In this document: in pieces, positions 26,150-34,760 of the stretch
How the letters are laid out: each line of letters begins with the position of its first letter
Position numbering within the stretch: the first letter of the stretch is position 1
Origin: an uncultured Granulosicoccaceae bacterium
GTDB lineage: Bacteria; Pseudomonadota; Gammaproteobacteria; Granulosicoccales; Granulosicoccaceae
Direction of reading: 5' to 3'
DNA: 64,000 bases
NCBI GenBank assembly: GCA_937922675.1
Contig: CALAJN010000003.1
Location: forward strand, 1-64,000
The notes under the pieces: model-generated
Database searches by the model: none
What the model saw: the letters and a program-made list of their open reading frames with translations, nothing else
Told to the model about the DNA's origin: nothing
Program-made: the position numbers and the translations under genes

Positions 26150-26920
26150 TCAACGGCTGCGGCTTGTGCTTGTGCGTTTGCCGGTAGGTCTGCCTGTGAG
26201 CTTGCCCTTGCTGCCAGCCCTTTTGACTTGCGAGGCTGTCTTGCGCACCGCGCCTTTTTTCTTGGTAGCCGGTCTGGCCCTTGTAGTGCGCGCAGTCGCA
26301 CGCACAGGATTGCGGGAAGCTGCGAGGAGTTGGCTCCCGAGAATCGACACAAGGCAGTAGCCAAGAAACCACCAGAAGCCGACCCCGATTGTGGCTGAGA
26401 AGTCCACAAGTCCTTTGGTCTCCGACATGCCGCTACCGGCGAGGAAGGCTATGAAGATGGCGATCACGAACACATCAGCCATTGACCACTTGCCACTGGC
26501 ATTGGCGATAGCGGATAGACGTGCCGCAGTCGCGGTGTTTAGTGGCATCAAGGTGACGAGAATCAGCAGCGCCTTGATGGCTGGAACAATGACACTGAAA
26601 GTGACAATCAACACGGCAACGAATCGGCTTTGTCCACGCCATAACTCGGCCGCTGTTCCCAGGATACTGTTGGTTTTGTCGAAGGCCTCGATACTCCCGC
26701 TAGTGTCCAGTCCAGCGATGAAGCGGTCGGCAATCGAGCGTACAAGGCTCGAGGTTGAGTTGCTCTCGCGCAGAATTTCTCGCCCGATGTCCACAAGCTT
26801 GGACTTCTCCACTGTGCCGGTGAGGCTTAGCATGGGTTCGGTCAAGCCTGGCCACAACATCAGGTATGCCAGTATCAACAGCGCCATGCCCGTCAGTGCC
26901 ATTGGGCGTGAATTGATCAT
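26150..26920 (-). CDS. PqiA-like membrane protein with a basic, histone-H1-like tail
   Basis: The 256-residue protein has four predicted helices: one near residues 7-25, then a soluble loop, and three between about 100 and 200. The segment GKWSMADVFVIAIFIAFLA is characteristic of the PqiA (paraquat-inducible protein A) family, which acts with MCE proteins in envelope lipid transfer. No pqiB or pqiC partner is here. The last 55 or so residues are extremely basic (about a third Lys/Arg, no acidic residue) with Ala, Thr, Ser, Gly and Pro, like histone H1 or AlgP tails. Its start overlaps the MFS stop by four bases. Confidence 0.78.
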   Translation of the reverse strand: MINSRPMALTGMALLILAYLMLWPGLTEPMLSLTGTVEKSKLVDIGREILRESNSTSSLVRSIADRFIAGLDTSGSIEAFDKTNSILGTAAELWRGQSRFVAVLIVTFSVIVPAIKALLILVTLMPLNTATAARLSAIANASGKWSMADVFVIAIFIAFLAGSGMSETKGLVDFSATIGVGFWWFLGYCLVSILGSQLLAASRNPVRATARTTRARPATKKKGAVRKTASQVKRAGSKGKLTGRPTGKRTSTSRSR

Positions 26921-28221
26921 GTAGTGACAGCCGAATCCACGGGTTCCTCTACTTGCGCCAGCAGCAGCATGCCTACGGCAAACAGCACGACAATCGACAG
27001 AATGCCGATCCTCGGGCTACCTGTTGTGGCAGCCACTACACCTACCATAGCCGGGCCGATGACAGCTGCGGATTTGCCTAACATATTGAGAAATCCAAAA
27101 TATTCACCGGCACGCCCCACCGGTATCAAGCTGCTGAACATTGAGCGGCTCAAGGCCTGAACAGCTCCCTGCACCAGACCGAGTACGACCGCGAGCGCGT
27201 AGAAGTGCAAGGCTGATGTCATCGCTGCTGCTGCCATGGTTGCAACCAGATAGGCGCTCAACGCGATTAGCAGGGACACACGAGCTCCGATGCGCTCGCC
27301 GATCCTGCCAAACAACAGTGTTGAGGGAAAGCCAACAAACTGCACCAGCAGCAAGGCAATGATCAGGCTGTTTGAGGGCAGCCCGATGGACACACCGTAG
27401 TCAACCGCCATGCGAATGATGGTCGCAACACCATCGATATAGAACCAGTATCCGACCAGAAACAAGGCAAGGTTTCGGTTGCCTTTGATGCTGCGTGCGG
27501 TGCCGGCGAGTCCGCGCATGACATCTGCTACGCGATTCCCAAAGGGCTTCAGCTCGTTTGCTGAGGTCAGACCTGCGGCCCCGTCAGCAACCCGGTATGC
27601 GATCGCGTGGTGTCGGCTCAACAGCAGTGGCAGGGCAAATACGGCCCACCACACGGCGACGCTGAGAAAGGCATAGCGCACCGCCTCACCCGCATCAGCA
27701 AGGCCAAACCAGGCAGGCTTCAAGGTCATCACTACATTGACCAGAAACAACAAGCCGCCGCCCAGGTATCCGAGAGCGAATCCATAGGCCGATAGACGAT
27801 GGCGTTGCTGCGGTGCTGCCAATGTGGGCAACATCGCGTCGTAGAACACGTTGGCACCGCTCCAGCCGATCACGGCAATGGCGTATACCGCCGCCGCCAC
27901 TTGCCAATGACCCTGGCCGATCAGAAAGAAACCGACGGTCGCGACAATGCCGACGCATGCAAACAGCCCAAGCCAGCGCTGGTGGGAGCGATCGACGTCT
28001 GCGAGTGCGCCCAACATCGGCGCCATGAGAAGAACCGTCAGGCTGGCGCTGGAGTTGGCGATTCCCAACCAGAACGTGCTGGTAGTCGGCTCAAGCTCGC
28101 CTGCCCAATACTGCTTGAAAAAAAGCGGGAAAAATCCCGCGATGACTGTGGTCGAAAACGCGGAATTGGCCCAGTCGTACAGGGCCCAGTCGCGTTGAGC
28201 GCGGGACGTGGATTGAGCCAT
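26917..28221 (-). CDS. MFS transporter, UMF1/Atg22-like family
   Basis: The 434-residue protein has twelve predicted helices. The start QRDWALYDWANSAFSTTVIA and the segments LADVDRSHQRWL, SGANVFYDAMLPTLA and RIGERIGAR match the UMF1 (Atg22-like) branch of the major facilitator superfamily. Relatives include yeast vacuolar amino-acid exporters; substrates of bacterial members are not known to me. It begins the leftward set MFS, PqiA-like, AEC carrier, CAP lipoprotein, with an ATGA overlap into the PqiA-like gene. Confidence 0.88.
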   Translation of the reverse strand: MAQSTSRAQRDWALYDWANSAFSTTVIAGFFPLFFKQYWAGELEPTTSTFWLGIANSSASLTVLLMAPMLGALADVDRSHQRWLGLFACVGIVATVGFFLIGQGHWQVAAAVYAIAVIGWSGANVFYDAMLPTLAAPQQRHRLSAYGFALGYLGGGLLFLVNVVMTLKPAWFGLADAGEAVRYAFLSVAVWWAVFALPLLLSRHHAIAYRVADGAAGLTSANELKPFGNRVADVMRGLAGTARSIKGNRNLALFLVGYWFYIDGVATIIRMAVDYGVSIGLPSNSLIIALLLVQFVGFPSTLLFGRIGERIGARVSLLIALSAYLVATMAAAAMTSALHFYALAVVLGLVQGAVQALSRSMFSSLIPVGRAGEYFGFLNMLGKSAAVIGPAMVGVVAATTGSPRIGILSIVVLFAVGMLLLAQVEEPVDSAVTT

Positions 28222-28659
28222 GCGGGGCGGCCTTCGGGGGAGGACCGCATGCTAACAAGTCAGGCGTGTTGCCGGGCGCTACGGAGCCCGAAGTCGCTCA
28301 GGATTCAATAGACGGAGAGCAACTCGGCCGAGCCCATTTCCGCGCCCGCCGAGCGCACCATCGCATCGGAGATGGGCAGGTGAGCCGCCTGGCGCGAGAG
28401 GATCGCTGAAAAGGTCAGCCTCTCACCCTCAGGCTGGACCAGTGCTGTGTCAGCGAGGCTTGCTGCGCTGAAGTCGGCCGACATCTCTACGACATAGTCC
28501 GGTGGTGGATTCATGATGATGAGTCTGCAAACGTCTGCCGTTGTTTTAACGCCAAATCACGACAGGCACATGACTCAGAATCTACCAATGTTCACAAGTG
28601 AGATGAAGTTCACGCATTGACCCCCGTCGGCTGACACGTGCAGGCCACACGCTTGTGTG
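28222..28659. other. 438-bp gap with one possible small gene
   Basis: Between the MFS gene and the FtsX-like gene, both leftward, lies a stretch that must hold the MFS promoter. The only coding candidate is the 69-codon frame at 28305-28514. The remainder shows no tRNA, repeat or clear promoter. An inverted repeat at its right end is listed separately. Confidence 0.5.
28305..28514 (-). CDS. Possible small protein, 69 residues
   Basis: The ATG frame encodes a 69-residue soluble polypeptide, rich in Ala, Ser and Glu, without a signal peptide or known motif. It lies alone in an otherwise empty gap, upstream of and on the same strand as the MFS gene. No good Shine-Dalgarno is visible. It may be a real small gene or a chance frame in GC-rich sequence. 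Confidence 0.35.
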   Translation of the reverse strand: MNPPPDYVVEMSADFSAASLADTALVQPEGERLTFSAILSRQAAHLPISDAMVRSAGAEMGSAELLSVY

Positions 28660-28663
28660 TCAG
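28631..28663 (-). repeat. Inverted repeat at the end of the FtsX-like gene
   Basis: CTGACAC (28631-28637) and GTGTCAG (28657-28663) are perfect inverted copies, the right one covering the FtsX-like stop codon. RNA from the minus strand could fold a hairpin, but no T run follows, so it is at best an atypical terminator. Confidence 0.35.
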
Positions 28664-31215
28664 TCGTCACGAAGTTGTTGCGCAATACCACCACGGCTCA
28701 GGCGTATCGCAGGCCACAGGCCGGCCAGCAGTGCCGCCAGCAGTGCAAGCGCCAGGGCGGCTAACAGGGCCTGGGGAGCCACGTCGGCGTGCATGCGCCA
28801 GCCGAACGAGCGCACATTGATCACGTGTATCAGCAGCAATGACATGATGTAGCCAAGCGGTAGGGCCAGCAAGCCCGCCAGCAGCCCCATGAAGCTGCTC
28901 TGCAGCACCACCAGCGTCGCTGTCTGGGCGCGGGTGGCGCCACTGGCTCGTAGTACCGCGAATTCCTTTGCGCGCTCAAGATGCAGCGCGAGCAAGGCGC
29001 TGAAAATGCCGATGAAGGCGACGCCGACCGTGAGCCAGCGAAGCACTCCGGTGACCTCGAAAGTGCGATCAAAGATCGCCAGTGATTGCTCATGTATAGA
29101 GCGTCCTGATCTGATCTCAAGCGCTCGGCCAGCGGCTTGAGCCAAGCGCTGGCGCAGGGTCTCGATGACTGCAGCTTGCTCGTTCTGGGGCGCGTTATCG
29201 AGCAGGATGCCAAGTGTATTGATGCGTTCGTCGTCCCAATACGTGTCGAACACAGCTCGCGAGAGCATCAATTTCCCGTGGCTCGAGCCATAGTCACGAA
29301 ATACGCCGGCCACAGAAAACTCCTGATCTCCAACAGAGGCGGTAAACAAGCTCATGCGTGAGCCGACGTCCAGGCCGTGTTTGGTGGCCAGTGGCTCGCT
29401 GATCAGCACCGCCCCCTCATCGCGCCACTGTTGCCATGCGCTATCCGGATCCCCGGACACGAACTCGAAGCTTTCGGCACTGGTGTCATGGGGCTCCAGA
29501 ATCAGGGTATCCAGGCGTCCTGCTGACGTGCTGAGATCGAGTGCGCGGCCGCTGCTGACCTTGTGCACTCCCGGTGTTGCCGCAGCCACCTCCATCAACG
29601 CAGGCTCGAGCAGCGCGCCGTCACTGGCGCGCACTGATGGTGCGGACACGTAAACGTCGCTGGCGAGTGTCGTCCCCAACCACTCATCCACGCTGCTACG
29701 AAAACTGCCTGTCATGACATCTACGCCCAACGTGGCAGACACAGCGACTGCGAGTGCCGCTATGGCAACGCTTGTCCGACTGATGTCGCGCTCGATGCCA
29801 CCGAGTGCGAGACCGGCGAGTACGCCAATATGACCCCACAGGCTGACGGCTGCGCGCGCGAGTCTGTGAATCAGCCACGGCAGGGTCAGGCCGTAGCCGA
29901 GAATCAGGAGCATCAATGCTGCAAATCCGACGAGCAACGACAAGCTTGGTAACAATGCAAGCACGCCCCCTGCGAATATCAATACAAGACCCACTGCCGC
30001 AAGTGGTGCGATCAGCCTGCGCGTGCGCTCCTCGGTTGATGAGCGCTGTCGAGCGGCCAGTGGGCTCGTTGCTGCGGCGTCCAGTGCGCTGGCAAGTGCT
30101 GCTATCAGACTGGTGGATACACCCAGGGTAATCCCCAGCAGGATGGTGGCGAGGCTCATCTGCACGTCTTGCACGTGCAATACGAAATACAAGTCGTTGA
30201 TGGTACGTGTTGTCAGTGCTATCAGGCCCTCGCTGATGATGCGCCCGAGTAACACGCCGAGTGCTGCCGCCACCAGGCTGACAACCGCAGCCTCCGCCAG
30301 GACGGTATACATGATTTGTCGCGCTGTGACGCCACTGATACGCAGGCTTGCAAAGAGTTCGCGACGTTGCAGTACCGCAAAGCTCATTGTGTTGTGTATC
30401 AGGAAGCCACCAACGACCAGGGCCAGCAGGCTCATGGCAGTGAGATTGATTTGAAAGCCACGAGTCATCGCTTGCATCGTGGCGCGCCGGTTTTCAGCGG
30501 CTTCGAGTTTCAAGGTCGGCGGTAGTGAGGCAACAAAGCGATCGACGTCGCGGTCTTCGAGTACCACTTCGATTCGATCCAGTCGACCGCTGCGGCCAAG
30601 CCATGTTTGTGCACGACTGATATCGGTGAGCAAAACACCATCGACTGCTGCGGGATTGCTTGCGTCCAGCCGCCCCGCGTGTAATACCTCGATCATCCCC
30701 GTCGGCGTTTGAACCTTCAGAGTGGTACCGATCTCGAGCTCTTGCCTGTCGGCAACTGCTGTGGCAATCAAAACACCTCGCGGATCGGACAACAGCTCAG
30801 TTGTCACAGGCAGGCCTTCGTCATCGACGCCGGCATTGCCAAAGCGTGCAAACACCGCTTCAGCGAAAGGATCCACTCCAATCAGCGTCAGTACCGAGTT
30901 GTCGTAGGCCACGTAGCCTTCGATGATCGGTGCCATTGGTACCTCTGGCCATGCCAGACGAAGCTCTGCATAGGATGCATCCTCAATTCCGTCGGCGGCA
31001 ACCAGATGGTGGCTGCTACGTCCGTACAGCGCCTCTGTCGATAATGAAAATGCGGCAGTAGCGCTGCTGTTGGTAATCAACACGGCAGTGACGATGCCAA
31101 CCCCGAGAATGATGCCCAGAACAGACAACATCAGTTGTGCTGGATGACGCCGGTAGAACCGGATGCTGGATCGCGCCAACAAGGGCGCAGCACCGGTCAC
31201 CATCAAATGGATCAT
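28660..31215 (-). CDS. ABC transporter permease, FtsX-like, two-domain (YbbP/MacB type)
   Basis: The 851-residue protein has an N-terminal helix followed by a large periplasmic domain, a three-helix FtsX module (from about residue 250), a second periplasmic domain and a second FtsX module at the C-terminus (with KEFAVLRASGATRAQTATLVV). This duplicated topology is that of YbbP/LolC-like permeases of the type VII (mechanotransmission) ABC group. Such systems move lipids or lipoproteins or drive periplasmic work rather than classic transport. It directly follows its ATPase gene, with an 11-bp gap. Confidence 0.88.
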   Translation of the reverse strand: MIHLMVTGAAPLLARSSIRFYRRHPAQLMLSVLGIILGVGIVTAVLITNSSATAAFSLSTEALYGRSSHHLVAADGIEDASYAELRLAWPEVPMAPIIEGYVAYDNSVLTLIGVDPFAEAVFARFGNAGVDDEGLPVTTELLSDPRGVLIATAVADRQELEIGTTLKVQTPTGMIEVLHAGRLDASNPAAVDGVLLTDISRAQTWLGRSGRLDRIEVVLEDRDVDRFVASLPPTLKLEAAENRRATMQAMTRGFQINLTAMSLLALVVGGFLIHNTMSFAVLQRRELFASLRISGVTARQIMYTVLAEAAVVSLVAAALGVLLGRIISEGLIALTTRTINDLYFVLHVQDVQMSLATILLGITLGVSTSLIAALASALDAAATSPLAARQRSSTEERTRRLIAPLAAVGLVLIFAGGVLALLPSLSLLVGFAALMLLILGYGLTLPWLIHRLARAAVSLWGHIGVLAGLALGGIERDISRTSVAIAALAVAVSATLGVDVMTGSFRSSVDEWLGTTLASDVYVSAPSVRASDGALLEPALMEVAAATPGVHKVSSGRALDLSTSAGRLDTLILEPHDTSAESFEFVSGDPDSAWQQWRDEGAVLISEPLATKHGLDVGSRMSLFTASVGDQEFSVAGVFRDYGSSHGKLMLSRAVFDTYWDDERINTLGILLDNAPQNEQAAVIETLRQRLAQAAGRALEIRSGRSIHEQSLAIFDRTFEVTGVLRWLTVGVAFIGIFSALLALHLERAKEFAVLRASGATRAQTATLVVLQSSFMGLLAGLLALPLGYIMSLLLIHVINVRSFGWRMHADVAPQALLAALALALLAALLAGLWPAIRLSRGGIAQQLRDD

Positions 31216-31226
31216 GGGAGGCGCTC

Positions 31227-31940
31227 TTACCAGGCGCCTGCCGCACCGGCGGCAGTCGTATCCACGGCCCTCAGGCCAGCCGCCGACAATGCAAAGCTGC
31301 GGTCAGCAATGCTTGCCACATCAAGGCTATGCGTAACCACCACGAGACTGGACGAGTTCTCGGCCACCAGGCGTGCCAACAAGTGCATCACGCGTTGACC
31401 ATTGTCGGCATCCAGATTGCCAGTGGGTTCGTCAGCGAGGATCAGCGGAGGCTTTGCGGCAAGAGCGCGTGCTATGGCAACACGTTGTTGCTCGCCACCG
31501 GACAGCCGGTCAGGCCAATCTGAGCCTCGCCCGGCAAGACCGACCGCTTCGAGAAGCTCTTGTCGGCGATGATCGCTCTGCAAGCGCGGTATGCCGGCCA
31601 GTGCCAGGGGCAGGCTGACGTTGTCCGCAACCGACAGTGTCGGTATCAGATTGAACGCCTGATGCACAAAGCCGATGGATTCACGCCGTAGCAGCGTGCG
31701 ATGACGGTCGTCCATGCGCGCCAGCGATTGGCCAAACAGCTGGATGTCGCCTCGCTGTATCGGCTCCATGCCAGCCATCAAATTGAGCAGGGTTGATTTG
31801 CCTGATCCACTGGCACCGAGCAGTACGATGGTTTCGCCCCGCGCGACGCTCAGGTTGATGTTGTTCAGTACACGGTAGCTTTGTTGGCCGTGCGCATAGT
31901 CGTGACACAAGTCTGAGGTAGCGATGACCGCTTCGATCAT
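31227..31940 (-). CDS. ABC transporter ATP-binding protein, LolD/YbbA-like
   Basis: The 237-residue ATPase has Walker A GASGSGKS, the LolD/MacB-type [22 protein letters not shown], signature LSGGEQQR, Walker [13 protein letters not shown] and an H-loop VVVTHSLD. It should energise the FtsX-like permease encoded next. ATG 31940 overlaps the stop of the upstream hypothetical gene by four bases (ATGA); an in-frame start at 31973 would lengthen the overlap and lacks support. Confidence 0.9.
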   Translation of the reverse strand: MIEAVIATSDLCHDYAHGQQSYRVLNNINLSVARGETIVLLGASGSGKSTLLNLMAGMEPIQRGDIQLFGQSLARMDDRHRTLLRRESIGFVHQAFNLIPTLSVADNVSLPLALAGIPRLQSDHRRQELLEAVGLAGRGSDWPDRLSGGEQQRVAIARALAAKPPLILADEPTGNLDADNGQRVMHLLARLVAENSSSLVVVTHSLDVASIADRSFALSAAGLRAVDTTAAGAAGAW

Positions 31941-32365
31941 GCGCTTTGTGCAAACCGTTTGAGTGATTCCCACAGGGTGGCGGCGTCTGCCTTGCCTAGA
32001 ATCTTTTCAAAGTGACGAGGGTGTACGTAGGCAAGGTCGTGCAGGTCGCGCGCGTGGTAGCGCGTCTGCAGGGTATCGATCCCGTGCTCGGGTACGCAAC
32101 GATTGAGCTCGGCGCCCATGAAGGCTGCGTTCCAACCCACGCGGTTGTAAAAGGCGAGCATGCCCTCGGTACGGGCTATCGCAATACCCTGCAGCGCGGC
32201 GGGCAACTCGGCAAAGAAGTTACCCTTGAGCACGTCAGATTCAAAATCAACGTCCGCAATCGTTGCGGGCTTGATCCGTCCGATACTCGTAAAGGCATCC
32301 AGTTTGATACGACGCTCAAGTGCATCGGAGTCATGCTCGGCAATGAGCTGCGCTGCCTGTCTCAA
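31937..32365 (-). CDS. Conserved-looking hypothetical protein with unclear start
   Basis: The frame from TTG 32365 encodes 142 residues, soluble and mostly helical, with no motif I recognise (features: FTSIGRIKPATIADVDFESD, MLAFYNRVGWNAAFMGAEL). It is coupled to the ABC ATPase by an ATGA overlap, so it is probably translated. The open frame continues upstream to 32452 with protein-like sequence (AEDKINTRALDPLRQAAQ) but without ATG, GTG or TTG. No Shine-Dalgarno precedes the TTG; an ATC at 32389 is preceded by AGAGGA, a little too close. A rare start or a sequence error is possible. Confidence 0.6.
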   Translation of the reverse strand: MRQAAQLIAEHDSDALERRIKLDAFTSIGRIKPATIADVDFESDVLKGNFFAELPAALQGIAIARTEGMLAFYNRVGWNAAFMGAELNRCVPEHGIDTLQTRYHARDLHDLAYVHPRHFEKILGKADAATLWESLKRFAQSA

Positions 32366-32437
32366 GGGGTCAAGGGCTCGCGTGTTGATCTTGTCCTCTG
32401 CGGGGCGTAACCGGGTTTTGAGTAGTATACGAAGTCG

Positions 32438-32950
32438 ATGCCGGAACAGTCGCTAGAGAATTCCTCACCCAGGCCCGCTCCGTCGGTCTGGAGCCCATTG
32501 CAGCGCCGCCTGCACTGGCTTGTTGCCGCGGTGGTGCTGGTCCAGTTTCTGACACAGGACGTGATGCGCGAGGCGCTGAGGCAAGTAGAGGCCAACCAGG
32601 CGCCAGGATTCGCCACCTTCGTGATCTTGACCCTGCATGTCTGGGGCGGGGCTGCCGCAGGGTGTCTTGTGTTGTGGCGGATACGGCTGCGGCTCTCCGG
32701 GCGATTGCAAATCAGGCCATTGGCTGCACATATCAACCACGCGGTGCTATACCTCTTGCTGACTATCATGGCCGTCAGTGGCGCTTTGCACTACGGGGCG
32801 GGTCTTGGCTGGGCAGCTCGCTGGCACGTGGTCGGCAAGTGGCTACTTGTTGGCGCTGTTGGGCTGCACATCGCGGGTAGCCTGTGGCACGCCGTGGTCA
32901 AACGGGATCGCGTCCTTGGCTCCATGCTGGGTCGCGATAGTGACCATTGA
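32438..32950 (+). CDS. Cytochrome b561 family protein
   Basis: The 170-residue protein has four membrane helices with histidines placed to bind two haems b: RRLHWLVA in helix 1, LTLHVWGG in helix 2, HINHAVLYLLL in helix 3 and GLHIAGSLWH in helix 4. This is the bacterial b561 (YodB/CybB-like) family, which passes electrons from quinol to acceptors such as periplasmic cytochromes. The two-haem cytochrome c encoded 110 bp downstream could be the partner. The gene is divergent from the hypothetical gene with only about 70 bp between. Confidence 0.88.
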   Translation: MPEQSLENSSPRPAPSVWSPLQRRLHWLVAAVVLVQFLTQDVMREALRQVEANQAPGFATFVILTLHVWGGAAAGCLVLWRIRLRLSGRLQIRPLAAHINHAVLYLLLTIMAVSGALHYGAGLGWAARWHVVGKWLLVGAVGLHIAGSLWHAVVKRDRVLGSMLGRDSDH

Positions 32951-33060
32951 GTAACAGCGCTGATAGACTTACAGGGTTGCAGGCGGTGCGTATGGCACCG
33001 TCTTCGCTTGCCCTTTTCTGAAACAGGCCGTCCGGCCCACATCGAGACGTCACAACCCGA

Positions 33061-33999
33061 ATGAGCAGCACAGAGGAGATCACAGACGACCGCAATATGG
33101 CAATGGTGATGGTAATCGTCATCCTTTCGCTATTGGTTCTGGCGCTGTGTATCGGTGGAGCAGCCCGCCTCCTGGGCGGCGTTGAGACACATGAGAACGA
33201 CACCCTGATGCGCAACGCCTTGTTGCAGCGAATCCAGCCAGTTGGCGGTGTGCGAACCTCGGCAGACGAATTGCCGGTTGCCGCCCCGATGGCTGTGGCC
33301 GACGCCAGCACTGCTCCAAGAAGCGGTGAGGAGCTTGTGGGTGGAGTCTGCGCCGCCTGCCATCAGGCCGGTGTCGGAGGCGCTCCGTTGCTCGGTGACG
33401 AGGAGGCATGGGCTGAGCGTCGTGAGCTGGGACTTGACGCTCTGGTGGCGAGCGTCATCAACGGTAAGGGGTCGATGCCTGCGCGCGGTGGCAGTGACTA
33501 TACCGACGAGGAAATTCGTCTATCCGTGCAACATATCGCCCTGTTTGAAACCGATGCGGCCGCAGCTCCCGAGGCAGCTCCCGAGGCAGTTTCTGAAGAC
33601 GCAAGCGAGGCGACAACCGAGCCTGAGGCGACTCCAGAGGCCGACGCTGAATCCGCAGAGGCTGCTGCACCTGTCGAGGACACCACCGCCACCACCGCAG
33701 TGGCTGAAGAATCGACGTCCGCACCTGAGACAGAGTGGGTTGTGGGTCAGGCGCCAGCCAATCTGCCAGCGCATGTCAAGACGACCGTAGACGGTGTGTG
33801 CTCTGGATGCCACATCGCAGGTGTTGCCGGTGCACACAAGATCGGTGACACAGCCGCATGGGAAGCTGTGGCCGAGGTCGGGCTGGAAGCGCTCACAGCA
33901 TCAGTCATCGCAGGCAAGGGCGTGATGCCACCGCGAGGAGGATCGGCCCTGACCGATAGTGAAATCGCCATTGCAATTCAGTATCTGGTGAGCAAATAG
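33061..33999 (+). CDS. Membrane-anchored cytochrome c with two c5-type haem domains
   Basis: The 312-residue protein has an N-terminal membrane helix (about residues 14-38), so it is anchored with its body in the periplasm. Two cytochrome c5-like domains follow, with haem sites CAACH (97-101) and CSGCH (247-251) and methionine ligand regions GKGSMPARGG and GKGVMPPRGG. The two are joined by a 60-residue Ala/Glu/Thr/Pro linker (about 165-225) encoded by short DNA repeats. It probably carries electrons between a quinol oxidising complex and a terminal acceptor. It follows cytochrome b561. Confidence 0.88.
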   Translation: MSSTEEITDDRNMAMVMVIVILSLLVLALCIGGAARLLGGVETHENDTLMRNALLQRIQPVGGVRTSADELPVAAPMAVADASTAPRSGEELVGGVCAACHQAGVGGAPLLGDEEAWAERRELGLDALVASVINGKGSMPARGGSDYTDEEIRLSVQHIALFETDAAAAPEAAPEAVSEDASEATTEPEATPEADAESAEAAAPVEDTTATTAVAEESTSAPETEWVVGQAPANLPAHVKTTVDGVCSGCHIAGVAGAHKIGDTAAWEAVAEVGLEALTASVIAGKGVMPPRGGSALTDSEIAIAIQYLVSK

Positions 34000-34029
34000 T
34001 TGTAAAGCCTCACGAGATTGAGTATCACC

Positions 34030-34455
34030 ATGGGTCAGATCGTCGAGTTCATCAGTAACAACCCGCTGCTGTTCGTCGCTTTTTTCGCGGTATTGGGCAT
34101 GATCCTGTACACCGAATGGGCGCGCATCAGAGGCTCTGGCACAGTGCTGTCACCCTTCGCAGCTACACGCCTTGTCAATAGCGGGGACGCGTTGCTCCTT
34201 GATGTGCGTGGAGCGGCGGAGTACAAAACCGGCCATGTGTTGAACGCGATGAACGTCCCGGTGGGCGACATCGACAAGCGCTTGCATGAATTGACCAAAT
34301 TCAAGCAGAAGGATGTCCTGGTCTACTGTGACAATGGCATGCGCACATCACGGGCTGTCGCTCGGCTCAAGAAAGAAGGTTTTGAACAGTTGAATACTCT
34401 CGCCGGCGGCCTTGTCGCGTGGGAAAAGGCAAGCTTGCCGGTGGTAAAACAATGA
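34030..34455 (+). CDS. yibN: Rhodanese-like protein, YibN type, membrane anchored
   Basis: The 141-residue product has one N-terminal membrane helix (LLFVAFFAVLGMILY) and a rhodanese domain with the active-site loop YCDNGMRTSRA, whose cysteine can carry a persulfide. The order yibN-grxC-secB-trmL region is common in gammaproteobacteria. E. coli YibN has been linked to membrane-protein insertion; its sulfur substrate is unknown. ATG 34030 is used; a TTG at 34018 in the same frame is possible. It overlaps grxC by four bases. Confidence 0.87.
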   Translation: MGQIVEFISNNPLLFVAFFAVLGMILYTEWARIRGSGTVLSPFAATRLVNSGDALLLDVRGAAEYKTGHVLNAMNVPVGDIDKRLHELTKFKQKDVLVYCDNGMRTSRAVARLKKEGFEQLNTLAGGLVAWEKASLPVVKQ

Positions 34456-34721
34456 CTATCGTGATGTACGAATCTTCCTTGTGTGGCTTTTGTCGAGCCG
34501 CCAACCGAATGCTCAAGAGCAAGGGATGGAGCTACGAAAGTAGAAACGTCGACGGAGACGCGGCATTACGGGCAGAGATGACCGAACGTGCTGGTCGGAC
34601 CTCGGTGCCCCAGATCTGGATCGGCGATACTCATGTTGGAGGGTACGACGACCTTGCAGCACTCGAGGCTGATGGTCGACTCGATGCGCTTTATGACAGT
34701 GCATCAAAAAGCGCGCAGTAA
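34452..34721 (+). CDS. grxC: Glutaredoxin 3
   Basis: The 89-residue protein is a class I glutaredoxin with active site CGFC (usual CPYC), the TSVPQIWIG cis-proline segment and the GGYDDLAALE glutathione-binding stretch. It reduces disulfides or glutathionylated proteins with glutathione. The second active-site residue pair differs (Gly-Phe in place of Pro-Tyr), which may shift its redox potential. The ATG overlaps the yibN stop, showing translational coupling, and secB follows after 39 bp. Confidence 0.92.
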   Translation: MTIVMYESSLCGFCRAANRMLKSKGWSYESRNVDGDAALRAEMTERAGRTSVPQIWIGDTHVGGYDDLAALEADGRLDALYDSASKSAQ

Positions 34722-34760
34722 TCCTGACGATATCGTCGAATACAACATGAGTAATTCCTG

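Noticed and set aside
28631-28663. Inverted repeat as a normal terminator
   Set aside because: No T run follows the hairpin on the minus strand, so it is listed only as a repeat.
32362-32769. 135-codon leftward frame over the cytochrome b561 gene
   Set aside because: Antisense to the haem-binding helices; only its last part overlaps the upstream reach of the hypothetical gene, in another frame.
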